42,834 nt of DNA from Polaribacter sp. (GCA_020631275.1 JAHDHO010000003.1:1-42834); one strand, 5' to 3'. Shown: positions 26,304 to 35,236, counted from the first letter of the stretch. A program made the numbers and translations. The notes: generated from the sequence alone by a model not told the origin.

Positions 26304-27578
26304 ATGAATGTAAATAAATTTCAGCTATTTATTGTTGTCTTTTTTAGTTGTATTGCTTCTATTTTTGCGCAATATACAGATGTTATCAATTCTAATAAAC
26401 CTGGTTTTTCTGAAAGTCCTTACAGTGTTGGTACAGGAGTTTACCAGTTTGAAAGCAATATTTTTTATAGAAATACAAGTATAGAACCTACATTTTCAAG
26501 ACCAGAATCTTTGGGTTTAGATTTTATGTTTAGAACCAGTTTTCTTTTCGAAAAACTAGAATTAAACACACAATTAACTTACCAAAGAGATAAAGTAGCT
26601 TTTAAAAATATTTTTACATCGAGTTATGACGTTTCTGGATTTAGTAGAATTACCGTTGGGGCAAAATACTTAGTTTATCAACAAGAATACGAAGATAAAT
26701 CTAAAGAAGTAAGAAGCTGGAAAAGAAGACATGCTTTCGATACAAAAAGACTAATACCTTCTGTTGCCGTTTACCTTGGTATGAACACCGAATTTGTAAA
26801 CGAAATTCATAAAACGGGTAGTATTACACCAAAAGTAGGAATTCTTTTACAACATAATCTTACACAAGATTTTAATGTAATTACCAATGTTTTTTACGAC
26901 AATATTGGTTCAGATTTTTCTGAGTTTTCTTACATTATAACAGCTACTCAAAATTTTAGCGACCAATGGTCTGCATTTATAGAAAATCAAACTATATTTC
27001 AAGAATACCAAAACAATACCAATTTAGGTTTAGGTTTGGCTTATTTATACAGTAGAAATTTACAGTTCAATACATCTGCAAGATTGCTTTTTGAAGGTCA
27101 ATCGAAAGGTTATTACGCTAGTTTAGGTGTTTCTTATAGAATTAACAGACATAGAGACTCTTTTATAGAATTAGATGATAATGGCAAAGAAGTTAAAGAC
27201 ACACCAATATCTCGTTATAATAAAAAACAAAATAGTTTTTTTAACAGGTTTTTAAACATCTTTAAAAAGAAAGATAAAAAAAATAGAACAAGACCAACTA
27301 GAACTAGAAAAGCAACCTCAAAGAAAAAAAGTGGTGGCTTCTTAGGTATCTTCGGAAAGAAAAAAAGGAAAACCACCAAAAAAGAAACTGAAATTGAAAA
27401 ATTAGAAAGAGAAATAAAAGAGCTAGAAAAGGAAATGAAGAAAGATGAAAAGAAAAAGAAACAAAAACGACAACAATTAGACGCTACTTTTTACGATGAT
27501 TACCTTAAAAAAAATAACTACCAAAAAGGAAATGAAACAGTTTGTAACATTTCCTTTTTCATTATACAAAAACAATAA
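26304..27578 (+). CDS. Outer-membrane transporter-like barrel protein with basic coiled-coil tail
   Basis: The start at 26304 gives a normal signal peptide (NVNKFQLFIVVFFSCIASIFAQ); an in-frame ATG at 26268 adds 12 residues in front. The mature N-terminus (DVINSNKPGFSESPYSVGTGVYQFE) and following amphipathic strands match the MetA-pathway-type transporter/barrel family frequent in Flavobacteriia. From about residue 308 the protein turns into a Lys/Arg-rich tail (KKKDKKNRTRPTRTRKATSK, GKKKRKTTKKE) with a coiled coil (EIEKLEREIKELEKEMKK). The 3' end overlaps the next gene by 83 bp, and a run of eight A lies at the start of that overlap. Substrate and role are unknown. Confidence 0.7.
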   Translation: MNVNKFQLFIVVFFSCIASIFAQYTDVINSNKPGFSESPYSVGTGVYQFESNIFYRNTSIEPTFSRPESLGLDFMFRTSFLFEKLELNTQLTYQRDKVAFKNIFTSSYDVSGFSRITVGAKYLVYQQEYEDKSKEVRSWKRRHAFDTKRLIPSVAVYLGMNTEFVNEIHKTGSITPKVGILLQHNLTQDFNVITNVFYDNIGSDFSEFSYIITATQNFSDQWSAFIENQTIFQEYQNNTNLGLGLAYLYSRNLQFNTSARLLFEGQSKGYYASLGVSYRINRHRDSFIELDDNGKEVKDTPISRYNKKQNSFFNRFLNIFKKKDKKNRTRPTRTRKATSKKKSGGFLGIFGKKKRKTTKKETEIEKLEREIKELEKEMKKDEKKKKQKRQQLDATFYDDYLKKNNYQKGNETVCNISFFIIQKQ

Positions 27579-28617
27579 ATATTGGGTACCGCCAATAATT
27601 AAAGATGAAGTAGATAATTTTGACCCTAAAAAAAATCCTGTTTTTGAGAATGCGGATGCTCAATTTTTTGTAGCAATTAAAAACGGAAAAATTGTTGGTA
27701 GAATAGTCGCAATAATTAATTGGTTTGAAATTGAAAAACAACAAATAAAAAAAATGCGTTTTGGTTGGTTCGATGTAATTGATGACATCGAAGTTACTAA
27801 AGTTCTATTAGCAAAAGTTAAAGAAATTGGTTTAGAAAATAATTTAGAATATATAGAAGGTCCTGTAGGATTTAACAACTTAGACAAAACGGGTGTTTTA
27901 GTTGATGGTTTTGATCATATTGGCACAATGATTACATGGTACAATCATCCGTATTACAAAGATCATTTAGAAAAACTTGGTTTTATTAAGGAAAAAGAAT
28001 ATTTAGAAAATAAATTTAAATTCGATAAAGTAGATAAGGTTTATTTTGATAGAATTAGCAATATTATTAAAAGGCGTTTTAAGTTAAAAGCATTAGACTT
28101 TACAAAAACCAAAGACATAATGCCTTATGTTGATGAAATGTTTGATGTTTTTGATAAATCGTACTCTAAACTTTCTTCTTTTGTACCAATTTCTGATGCT
28201 CAAATAGCTTTTTTTAAGAAAAAATATATTTCTTTTATAAATCCAGAATATATTAAGTTTGTTGTTGATGAAAATGAAAAAGTTATCGCTTTCGCCATCG
28301 TTATGCCCTCTTTTTCTGAAGCATTACAAAAAGCAAGAGGTAAATTATTTCCTTTTGGTATATTTCATCTTTTAAAAGCCAGAAAACATGCTAAAGACGT
28401 TACTTTCTATTTAATTGGTGTACATCCAGATTATCAAAATAAAGGTGTGCATGCAATTATTTTTGACCAATATGCTAAAACATTTGCACCATTAGGAATA
28501 GATAATTGTATTCGAACCCCTGAGTTAGAAGATAATGAAGCAATTAAAAAATTATGGGAAAATTTTGATCCTGTAACTCATAAACGAAGAAGAACTTACA
28601 AAAAAAGTATTGTTTAA
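27496..28617 (+). CDS. GNAT-superfamily N-acetyltransferase-like protein
   Basis: The 373-residue protein starts at an ATG inside the previous gene in another frame. The N-terminal part (FPFSLYKNNKYWVPP, then GRIVAIIN) is conserved in a Bacteroidetes family of large GNAT-like proteins. The acetyl-CoA-binding motif A is in the C-terminal half: YLIGVHPDYQNKGVHAIIFD, with the Q-x-x-G-x-[AG]-type loop. The acyl acceptor is unknown. The next gene, rsmE, begins 22 bp after the stop. Confidence 0.82.
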   Translation: MITLKKITTKKEMKQFVTFPFSLYKNNKYWVPPIIKDEVDNFDPKKNPVFENADAQFFVAIKNGKIVGRIVAIINWFEIEKQQIKKMRFGWFDVIDDIEVTKVLLAKVKEIGLENNLEYIEGPVGFNNLDKTGVLVDGFDHIGTMITWYNHPYYKDHLEKLGFIKEKEYLENKFKFDKVDKVYFDRISNIIKRRFKLKALDFTKTKDIMPYVDEMFDVFDKSYSKLSSFVPISDAQIAFFKKKYISFINPEYIKFVVDENEKVIAFAIVMPSFSEALQKARGKLFPFGIFHLLKARKHAKDVTFYLIGVHPDYQNKGVHAIIFDQYAKTFAPLGIDNCIRTPELEDNEAIKKLWENFDPVTHKRRRTYKKSIV

Positions 28618-28639
28618 TAATTCTGATAAAATCTAACAC

Positions 28640-29347
28640 ATGCAATTATTTTATAATTCAGAAATTTCTACAGAAACAAAACAAATAACTTTCGATAAAA
28701 TTGAAAGCAAACACATTGTGCGTGTTTTAAGAAAAAAAGAAGGTGATATTCTTAAAATAACAAATGGTAAAGGCTTTTTATTTGATGTAGAAATTATTTT
28801 AGCGAGCGATAAAAAATGTTTAGCTTCTGTTACTTCTTATACAGAAAAACAAAAGCCTTGGCAGTACTATTTGCACATTGCAATTGCGCCTACAAAAAAT
28901 AACGACCGAATAGAATGGTTTCTAGAAAAAGCAACCGAAATTGGTATAGATGAAATTACACCTATTATTTGTTCTAATTCGGAAAGAAGGGTTGTAAAGT
29001 TAGAAAGATTTGAAAAAATTATTCAGTCTGCCATGAAACAATCTTTAAAATTTACATTACCAAAATTAAATAAACCCGTAAAATTTAATGATTTTATCAG
29101 TCAAAATTTTGATGGCAAAACGTGTATTGCACATTGCGAAGAGCAGGATAAAAATCTATTAAAGTCTGTAATAAATCCCTCTGAAAAGTCAGTTATACTT
29201 ATAGGTCCCGAAGGAGATTTTTCTTCAGAAGAAATAAAGAAAGCATTAAAAAATAAATTTACACCAATTTCTTTAGGAGAGAGTAGATTACGAACAGAAA
29301 CAGCAGCTTTAGTTGCTGTAAATACTATATCTATTATCAATCAATAA
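28640..29347 (+). CDS. rsmE: 16S rRNA (uracil1498-N3)-methyltransferase
   Basis: The 235-residue SPOUT methyltransferase has an N-terminal PUA-like domain (HIVRVLRKKEGD) and the C-terminal knotted domain with IAIAPTKNNDRIEWFLEKATEIG, LIGPEGDFSSEE and LGESRLRTETAA, which bind S-adenosylmethionine. It methylates U1498 in the decoding centre of 16S rRNA. Length is normal. It lies in a plus-strand run with DUF4159 and transporter genes 39 bp apart, so it may share their transcript. Confidence 0.95.
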   Translation: MQLFYNSEISTETKQITFDKIESKHIVRVLRKKEGDILKITNGKGFLFDVEIILASDKKCLASVTSYTEKQKPWQYYLHIAIAPTKNNDRIEWFLEKATEIGIDEITPIICSNSERRVVKLERFEKIIQSAMKQSLKFTLPKLNKPVKFNDFISQNFDGKTCIAHCEEQDKNLLKSVINPSEKSVILIGPEGDFSSEEIKKALKNKFTPISLGESRLRTETAALVAVNTISIINQ

Positions 29348-29386
29348 GTTTTTTCTTATATTGCTTTAAAATTTCCTAAATATTTT

Positions 29387-30028
29387 ATGAAGCAATTTCT
29401 AACAATTACGTTTACCTTTTTACTAAGCATAATTTACGCACAAGATGTTGCTATTTTGAAATACAATGGTGGCGGAGATTGGTACTCGAACCCTACAGCA
29501 GTACCTAATCTAATTGCTTTTACTAACGCTAACATTAACACCAAAATTTCTAAAAATCCGCAATCTGTTGCGGTTAGTAGCGAAGATATTTTTAATTTCC
29601 CTATTCTTTTTATGACAGGTCATGGTAATGTTTTCTTTTCTGAAGATGATGCCGAAAACTTAAGAAATTACTTAATTTCTGGTGGCTTTTTACATATTTC
29701 TGATAATTATGGTTTAGACAAATTCATTCGTAAAGAAATGAAAAAAGTTTTTCCAAAATTAGAATTTAAAGAAATACCTAGTACTCATAAAATTTACAAT
29801 CAGACTTTTAAATTCCCAAACGGAATTCCGAAAATTCATGAGCATGATAAAAAATCTGCGCAAGGTTTTGGTATTTTTTTCGAAGGAAGGCTTGTAGTTT
29901 TTTACGATTATGAAACAGATTTAAGCGACGGTTGGGAAGATCAAATAATACACAACAATCCGAAAAGTGTAAGAGAAAAAGCTTTGAAAATGGGCGCCAA
30001 CATTATCGAGTTTGCGTTTAGCAATTAA
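29387..30028 (+). CDS. DUF4159 domain protein, exported
   Basis: The 213-residue protein has a signal peptide (KQFLTITFTFLLSIIYAQ) and a DUF4159 body, with LKYNGGGDWYSNPTAV, PILFMTGHGNVFFSEDD and LRNYLISGGFLHISDNYG. DUF4159 resembles the class I glutamine amidotransferase/ThuA-like fold, but no catalytic Cys is apparent here. It probably acts in the periplasm; its function is unknown. It sits between rsmE and the BASS-family transporter with 39-bp gaps on each side. Confidence 0.85.
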   Translation: MKQFLTITFTFLLSIIYAQDVAILKYNGGGDWYSNPTAVPNLIAFTNANINTKISKNPQSVAVSSEDIFNFPILFMTGHGNVFFSEDDAENLRNYLISGGFLHISDNYGLDKFIRKEMKKVFPKLEFKEIPSTHKIYNQTFKFPNGIPKIHEHDKKSAQGFGIFFEGRLVVFYDYETDLSDGWEDQIIHNNPKSVREKALKMGANIIEFAFSN

Positions 30029-30067
30029 CCTTTTCTCTCTAAAATTAATCAATAAAAATTTTTAAAA

Positions 30068-30991
30068 ATGAACAATCAAATAGATATCGATGCTATTAAA
30101 ATAAATTTTGATTCTAGTGGTTTGTGGGTTTTAAACATTGCTATTGGTATTATAATGTTTGGTGTAGCATTGGGTATTTCTATTGATGATTTTAAGCGCT
30201 TGCTTAAAAACCCTAAAATACTTTTTGTCGGTGTTTTATCTCAGTTTATATTACTACCGGCTTTTACTTTTTTAATTATATTAATTTTAAAACCACACCC
30301 TAGTTTTGCTCTCGGAATGATTATGATTGCTGCTTGCCCTGGCGGAAACGTTTCTAACTTCTTTAGTAAAATGGCTGGCGGAAATGCCGCTTTATCTGTT
30401 AGTTTAACTGCTTTTGCAACGCTAATTTGTATTTTTATGACACCTTTTAATCTTCAGTTTTGGGGTAGTTTATATGAACCTACAAATACTATTTTAGAAA
30501 CTGTTGCTTTAGATTGGGTCGATTTACTAAAATTGGTTTCTTTAATTTTAGGAATTCCGTTATTTTTTGGAATGTTAATCAAACATTACCATTCAGAAAT
30601 GGCTCAAAAAATAGAAAATGTATTAAAACCTTTATCGATGCTTGTATTTATCGCTTTGATATTTATAGCGTTCTCTCAGAATTTAGAGATATTTTTAAAT
30701 CATATTCATCATGTTTTATTTTTGGTAATTTTTCATAATATTTTCGCTTATTTTTTAGGATTTTATACTGCTAAAAGTTTTAAATTGAATAAAAAGGATA
30801 CCAAAACTATTGCTATGGAAACCGGAATTCAAAATGGCGGATTGGGTTTATTATTAATTTTTGGTTTTTTTGACGGTTTAGGCGGAATGGCTCTTTTGGC
30901 TGCTTTTTGGGGAATTTGGGACGTGTTTTCTGGAATTCTACTTGCAACTTATTGGGGAAGAAATTCTAAAAAAGAAACTTTAAATACATAA
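30068..30991 (+). CDS. Bile acid:sodium symporter family (BASS/SBF) transporter
   Basis: The 307-residue inner-membrane protein has nine to ten hydrophobic helices with the family's two crossover motifs: CPGGNVSNFFSKMAGGNAAL, followed by LSVSLTAFATL, and METGIQNGGLGLLLIF. These form the sodium sites in BASS proteins. Bacterial members carry organic anions such as pantoate, keto acids or bile acids; the substrate here is unknown. Translation of the acyltransferase gene begins 3 bp after its stop. Confidence 0.92.
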   Translation: MNNQIDIDAIKINFDSSGLWVLNIAIGIIMFGVALGISIDDFKRLLKNPKILFVGVLSQFILLPAFTFLIILILKPHPSFALGMIMIAACPGGNVSNFFSKMAGGNAALSVSLTAFATLICIFMTPFNLQFWGSLYEPTNTILETVALDWVDLLKLVSLILGIPLFFGMLIKHYHSEMAQKIENVLKPLSMLVFIALIFIAFSQNLEIFLNHIHHVLFLVIFHNIFAYFLGFYTAKSFKLNKKDTKTIAMETGIQNGGLGLLLIFGFFDGLGGMALLAAFWGIWDVFSGILLATYWGRNSKKETLNT

Positions 30992-30994
30992 TTT

Positions 30995-32056
30995 ATGCTT
31001 CAAAAAATTTGGTTTGCACTTGTATGGACATATGTAAAACTTGGGTTATTTTTTTACAGTAAGAAGATTATAGTTAAAGGCACAGAAAACATTCCTAAAA
31101 AAGGGGCAGTTCTGTTTGCTGTAAATCATCCTAACGGATTGGTAGATCCTTTATACGTTACCACAACCCACAACAGAAGAAACCATTATTTGGTAAGAGC
31201 CGCTACATTTAAAAACCCAATTGTAAAGAAAATTTTAGAATCTTTATACTTAATGCCCATTTATCGAATTCGAGACGGAATTAAACAACTCGCAAACAAT
31301 CAGCAAATTTTTGATAAATGCCACAGAATTTTCGAAAAAGGAGAAACTTTAATGATTTTTCCGGAAGGAAGTCATGATAAAAAGAGAACCATTAGACCTT
31401 TAAGTAAAGGCTTTACTAGAATTGTTTTTGGCGCATTAGAGAAACATAAAGATTTAGATATTATTGTTATTCCAGTTGGCTTAACATATCAACATCCGTC
31501 AGATTATCCGGCTAAAATTATTATCAATTATGGCAAACCTATAAAAACAAGAGCTATTTATGATACTAATTTACCTGCAAAAGCTATTAATGTTTTAAAA
31601 GCAAATGTAACCGAACAATTACAAAAACTTACTGTTCATATTCCGGATGATGACAATTATGAAACAGTTTTACAAAAACTAAATAATGCACAAGTTGATT
31701 TTACTGAAGTAGATAAGGTAAATTCTATGATTCAAAAAGACAGTTTCCCAGAACAAAAATCTCCGAAAAAGAATTATGTGAAATCGCTTTATTATTTAAT
31801 CGTTTTAAATAGTTTGATTCCTGTTTTTATCTGGAAAAAAGTTTTTAAATTAATTAAAGAAGTAGAGTTTATAGACACTTTTAGATTTAGTGTAAATCTT
31901 TTAACTTTTACAATCTTTTATTCTTTACAAGCTTTGTTAATAGGTTTATTTTTTGGGAATGACGTGGCTTTATTTTATTTTACATTTTCTGTATTTCTTG
32001 TTTTTGTATATACAAAACTAGCGCCAACAAATACAAAAAAGTTTTTAAATCTGTAA
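30995..32056 (+). CDS. PlsC-type 1-acyl-glycerol-3-phosphate acyltransferase family protein
   Basis: The 353-residue protein has a lysophospholipid acyltransferase domain in residues 20-230. Block I reads NHPNGLVDPLY, with five residues between His and Asp as in the GPAT/AGPAT subgroup, and block III reads FPEGSHDKKRTIRPL. The C-terminal ~90 residues hold two hydrophobic segments that anchor it to the membrane. It is predicted to acylate a glycerolipid precursor; the exact acceptor is not certain. It is the last gene of this plus-strand run and is followed by the structured element at 32071-32204. Confidence 0.88.
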   Translation: MLQKIWFALVWTYVKLGLFFYSKKIIVKGTENIPKKGAVLFAVNHPNGLVDPLYVTTTHNRRNHYLVRAATFKNPIVKKILESLYLMPIYRIRDGIKQLANNQQIFDKCHRIFEKGETLMIFPEGSHDKKRTIRPLSKGFTRIVFGALEKHKDLDIIVIPVGLTYQHPSDYPAKIIINYGKPIKTRAIYDTNLPAKAINVLKANVTEQLQKLTVHIPDDDNYETVLQKLNNAQVDFTEVDKVNSMIQKDSFPEQKSPKKNYVKSLYYLIVLNSLIPVFIWKKVFKLIKEVEFIDTFRFSVNLLTFTIFYSLQALLIGLFFGNDVALFYFTFSVFLVFVYTKLAPTNTKKFLNL

Positions 32057-32070
32057 AAAGTTGGCTTAAA

Positions 32071-32204
32071 AGTTTAGCCCTGATTGCAGCAATTGTTTGA
32101 GCTCTTTTTTAGAGCAGTTTCGATTATAAATTTTGAAGAATGAAAAAATTGTAATTCGAACAAACTAAAAAAAGCGAGTGCGGAAAGCAGGAAATAGCTT
32201 CTAA
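32071..32204 (+). ncRNA. Flavobacterial structured repeat element, left copy (sense to the PlsC-type gene)
   Basis: The interval between the two convergent genes is not random. It begins AGTTTAGCCCTGATTGCAGC and ends GCGGAAAGCAGGAAATAGCTT, blocks I recall as recurring downstream of genes in Flavobacteriaceae. Inside are a hairpin GCTCT-T5-AGAGC (32101-32115) and a second imperfect hairpin at 32117-32161 (GTTTCGA ... TCGAAC). The outer ends can pair imperfectly (CCTG/CAGG, AAG/CTT). It shares TTGTTTGAGCTCTTTTTT (32093-32110) and AAAAAAAGCGAGT (32167-32179) with the right copy at 35144-35236. It may be a 3'-UTR terminator or a Flavo-1-like RNA; that name is from memory and unchecked. Confidence 0.55.
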
Positions 32205-35119
32205 TTAATAATTGCGTCTTGAATTACTTGCTGAATTTTGGTTCTCATATTACTTCTTATCAAACCTCTATTATCCATATTTGGGTATACTCTATTTGAT
32301 AAAAACACATAAACCAAACCGCTTTTTGGATCTGCCCAAGTGTAAGTTCCTGTAAAACCAGAATGCCCAAAACTTTCATCGGAAACACAACCACAAGTTG
32401 CCTTAACTTTAGGGTTAAGTTGTGGCTTATCAAACCCTAAACCTCTTCTAACCTTTTCTTTAGAAAAATATCTATGATTAAATTTGTCTACAGTTTCTGA
32501 TTTTAAATAACGTTTGCCACCATAAAAACCTTTCTGTAAATACATTTGCATTATTTTACCAACATCGTTTGCGTTGGCAAATAAACCTGCATGACCACCA
32601 ACACCACCCAACATTGCAGCACCCATATCGTGCACATAACCTTGCAGTAATTGATTTCTGTAGTACGTATCAATTTCTGTTGGTACAATTTCATTTCTAT
32701 GAAACTTTTTTAGGGGTAAATAAGTAGTTCTGTCTGCCCCTAAAGATTGATAAAATTCTTGATCTACCAGTTTCTCTAAAGGTTTATCATATTTTAATTC
32801 TAAAGCTTCTTTAAAAATATAATATCCTAAATCACTGTATTTGTAACCAACTCGTTCTCTTTGGTCTGCTTCTTTTATATATTTGTAAATACTGTCTTTA
32901 TAATTCTGATTTATAAATAAATTTTCTGCAACTTTAATATTAAAGTTATTAGATTTCTTTTTTCTGTAAAATGTTGGTAAATTTTTATGAGTAATACTGT
33001 CTTGCGTTGCTGTATAAAAAGGAATCCAAGCTTTTAATCTACCAAAATGAGATAAGACTTCTTTTACAGTCACTTTCTCTTTATTTGAATTAGAAAAACT
33101 AGGCAAAATATCTCTTAAACTTGCCGATAAGGGTATTTTTTCTTCCTCTTCGGCTTTCATAATTAATGGCAATGAAGCTAATATTTTTGTTAACGAAGCT
33201 AAATCGTAAATATCAGAATTTTTAACAGGTACTTTCTTATCGTGTGTATGGTAACCGTAACTTTTTTCTAATACTACTTTGCCGTTTCTAGCCACAAATA
33301 CCTGTAAACCCGGTGCCATTTTTTGGTTAATAATTGTATCAGCCATTTTATCGATAGCTGCCAATTTTATAGAAGACATGCCTGCTGCTTCTGGTATTGT
33401 ATACTCAAATCTACTTAAATTTGTACTTGCCAAACCAAAACCTTCTTTAAATTCTGTACCTATAGAAACAGGCAATTTACCTTTTGCTGTAATTGCACCA
33501 AACAATATTTGTGCAGATATTTCTTGAGAAATTTTACTATTTTGATACGAAACAATTAAGCCTTCGATATTTGCAAAGCTTTTAATTTGTAATAAACTAT
33601 ACGGACTCGCAAAAACATCTAAAACAACCGATTTTTCTCTTGCAATTTCTTGCAACCAAACCAATTCTTTGTTCGTAAACTTATAACTTTTCCAAGGATG
33701 CTGGTTAGATTTATGAAACCCAATAATAACATAATTATATGGTTTCAATTTTGTTATCAGTCCGTCTAAGTTTTTATCAGCAATAACATCTACTTTTGTA
33801 TAATTTTTTAGCATGTCTACGTAAGCAGTATTATCTGCATCTCCTAATTTTACATACGCTATTTTTTGTTTTTCTAAATCTCTAATGGGTAAATTTCCAT
33901 TTATGTTTTTTAATAAAGTAATCGAGTTTTTAACCAATTCTCTGTGTAACAATTTATCTTCTACTCTATTTAAATCTTGTTCTATATTTTCTACTTCAAC
34001 AGGCTTGTAGTTGTGCAAACCTGCCCAATATTTAGATTTTAATATTTTTCTTACAGAAAAATTTAATCGTTCTTCTGTTAACGTTTTTGTTTCTAAAGCC
34101 TTTTTAATTAAGGCAACAGAACCTGGTACATCTTGCGGTATCAACAACAAATCGTTACCAGCTTGTATTGCTGCCAAATCTATTTGTGCAGAAGTAGCGT
34201 AATTAGTAGCTCCTTTCATGTTTAAACCATCTGTAATTATTAACCCCTGAAAGCCTAATTTTTCTTGCAATAAATTTGTAACAACATTTTTAGAAAGTGA
34301 GGTTGGCAAAGTTGCATTTGGCTCTAAACTTGGTATATTTAAATGCGCAGTCATTACGCTTGCCAAACCAACATCAAATGTTTTTTTGTACGGATACAAT
34401 TCTATAGAATCTAAACGCGCTGCATCAAAATTTAAAACAGGTAAAGTATGATGAGAATCTGCTGCGGTGTCACCATGACCCGGAAAATGTTTTCCGTTAG
34501 CCAAAACACCTTCGCTCTGCATTCCTTGTATAAAAGCAATCGCTTTTGCGGTTACATTTTCTTTACTCTCACCAAAAGATCTGTTTCCAATAATAGGATT
34601 TTCTGGATTTACGTTCACATCAATTACTGGCGCAAAATTTACGTGAATTCCTATTCTTTTTGCGTGTTGCCCTAAATGCTTCCCAAATTTTTTAATTAAA
34701 GAATCGTTTCTTATAGCACCCAAAGTCATATTCCACGGAAAACGATAGGTATTTTTTAAACGCATATCTAAACCCCATTCACCATCAAAACCAATTAACA
34801 AAGGCACTTTCGCAGAATCTTGATATCTATTATTTAAAATTGCCTGTTTTTCTGGCGTACCTTGCATAAAAATTAAACTACCAACATGGTATTTGGTAAT
34901 CATCTTGTTTATAAAACGCTCATGCTTTTCATCTAAATTAGAATACGCTTGCACCATAAAAAGTTGTCCAATTTTTTCATCAATAGACATACTATTCATT
35001 ATACTATCTACCCAAATTTCTTGTGCAACAAAGTCTTTAGTTCTTAACGGATCTAATCTTTGTGCACTTAAACTTAACGTAAAAGCAATTGCTAAAAATG
35101 CTAATATATTCTTCTTCAT
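32201..35119 (-). CDS. Secreted GH3 beta-N-acetylhexosaminidase (NagZ-like) fused to a serine beta-lactamase-type hydrolase
   Basis: The 972-residue protein has a signal peptide (KKNILAFLAIAFTLSLSAQ). Residues ~40-370 are a GH3 catalytic domain with KHFPGHGDTAADSHH (210-224; acid/base dyad Asp221/His223) and nucleophile Asp297 in IITDGLNMKG. A GH3 C-terminal domain follows to ~560. Residues ~590-960 are a beta-lactamase/class C-type domain with SLTK (Ser642, Lys645), YSD (761-763) and GHSGFTG. It likely cuts GlcNAc from peptidoglycan fragments in the periplasm and may also hydrolyse a peptide or ester bond. The fusion is known in Bacteroidetes. Upstream on the same strand lie PPK2, exonuclease and a small protein gene. 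Confidence 0.92.
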   Translation of the reverse strand: MKKNILAFLAIAFTLSLSAQRLDPLRTKDFVAQEIWVDSIMNSMSIDEKIGQLFMVQAYSNLDEKHERFINKMITKYHVGSLIFMQGTPEKQAILNNRYQDSAKVPLLIGFDGEWGLDMRLKNTYRFPWNMTLGAIRNDSLIKKFGKHLGQHAKRIGIHVNFAPVIDVNVNPENPIIGNRSFGESKENVTAKAIAFIQGMQSEGVLANGKHFPGHGDTAADSHHTLPVLNFDAARLDSIELYPYKKTFDVGLASVMTAHLNIPSLEPNATLPTSLSKNVVTNLLQEKLGFQGLIITDGLNMKGATNYATSAQIDLAAIQAGNDLLLIPQDVPGSVALIKKALETKTLTEERLNFSVRKILKSKYWAGLHNYKPVEVENIEQDLNRVEDKLLHRELVKNSITLLKNINGNLPIRDLEKQKIAYVKLGDADNTAYVDMLKNYTKVDVIADKNLDGLITKLKPYNYVIIGFHKSNQHPWKSYKFTNKELVWLQEIAREKSVVLDVFASPYSLLQIKSFANIEGLIVSYQNSKISQEISAQILFGAITAKGKLPVSIGTEFKEGFGLASTNLSRFEYTIPEAAGMSSIKLAAIDKMADTIINQKMAPGLQVFVARNGKVVLEKSYGYHTHDKKVPVKNSDIYDLASLTKILASLPLIMKAEEEEKIPLSASLRDILPSFSNSNKEKVTVKEVLSHFGRLKAWIPFYTATQDSITHKNLPTFYRKKKSNNFNIKVAENLFINQNYKDSIYKYIKEADQRERVGYKYSDLGYYIFKEALELKYDKPLEKLVDQEFYQSLGADRTTYLPLKKFHRNEIVPTEIDTYYRNQLLQGYVHDMGAAMLGGVGGHAGLFANANDVGKIMQMYLQKGFYGGKRYLKSETVDKFNHRYFSKEKVRRGLGFDKPQLNPKVKATCGCVSDESFGHSGFTGTYTWADPKSGLVYVFLSNRVYPNMDNRGLIRSNMRTKIQQVIQDAIIN

Positions 35120-35143
35120 TCTAAATCTTTCAATATTTTTTTT

Positions 35144-35236
35144 GGGCGTTTTAACAGGCTTTCGCTACTCGCTTTTTTTATTTTTTTCTTAAAAATAAAA
35201 AAGAGCTCAAACAAACCGCTCTATCCTTAACGCAAC
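35144..35236 (-). ncRNA. Flavobacterial structured repeat element, right copy (sense to the 35273-35758 gene)
   Basis: Read on the minus strand it begins GTTGCGTTAAGGATAGAGCG and ends in AGCGAAAGCCTGTTAAAACG followed by CCC. The centre is a long AT hairpin (TTTTTTATTTTT / AAAAATAAAAAAAG with one bulge). The ends can pair as GCGTT/AACGC with mismatched AAGG/CCTGTT. Two blocks are shared with the left copy in the same order: TTGTTTGAGCTCTTTTTT (35197-35214) and AAAAAAAGCGAGT (35167-35179). It starts 37 nt after the stop of the upstream gene and ends 25 nt before the GH3 start, so it may reduce read-through into GH3. Confidence 0.55.
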
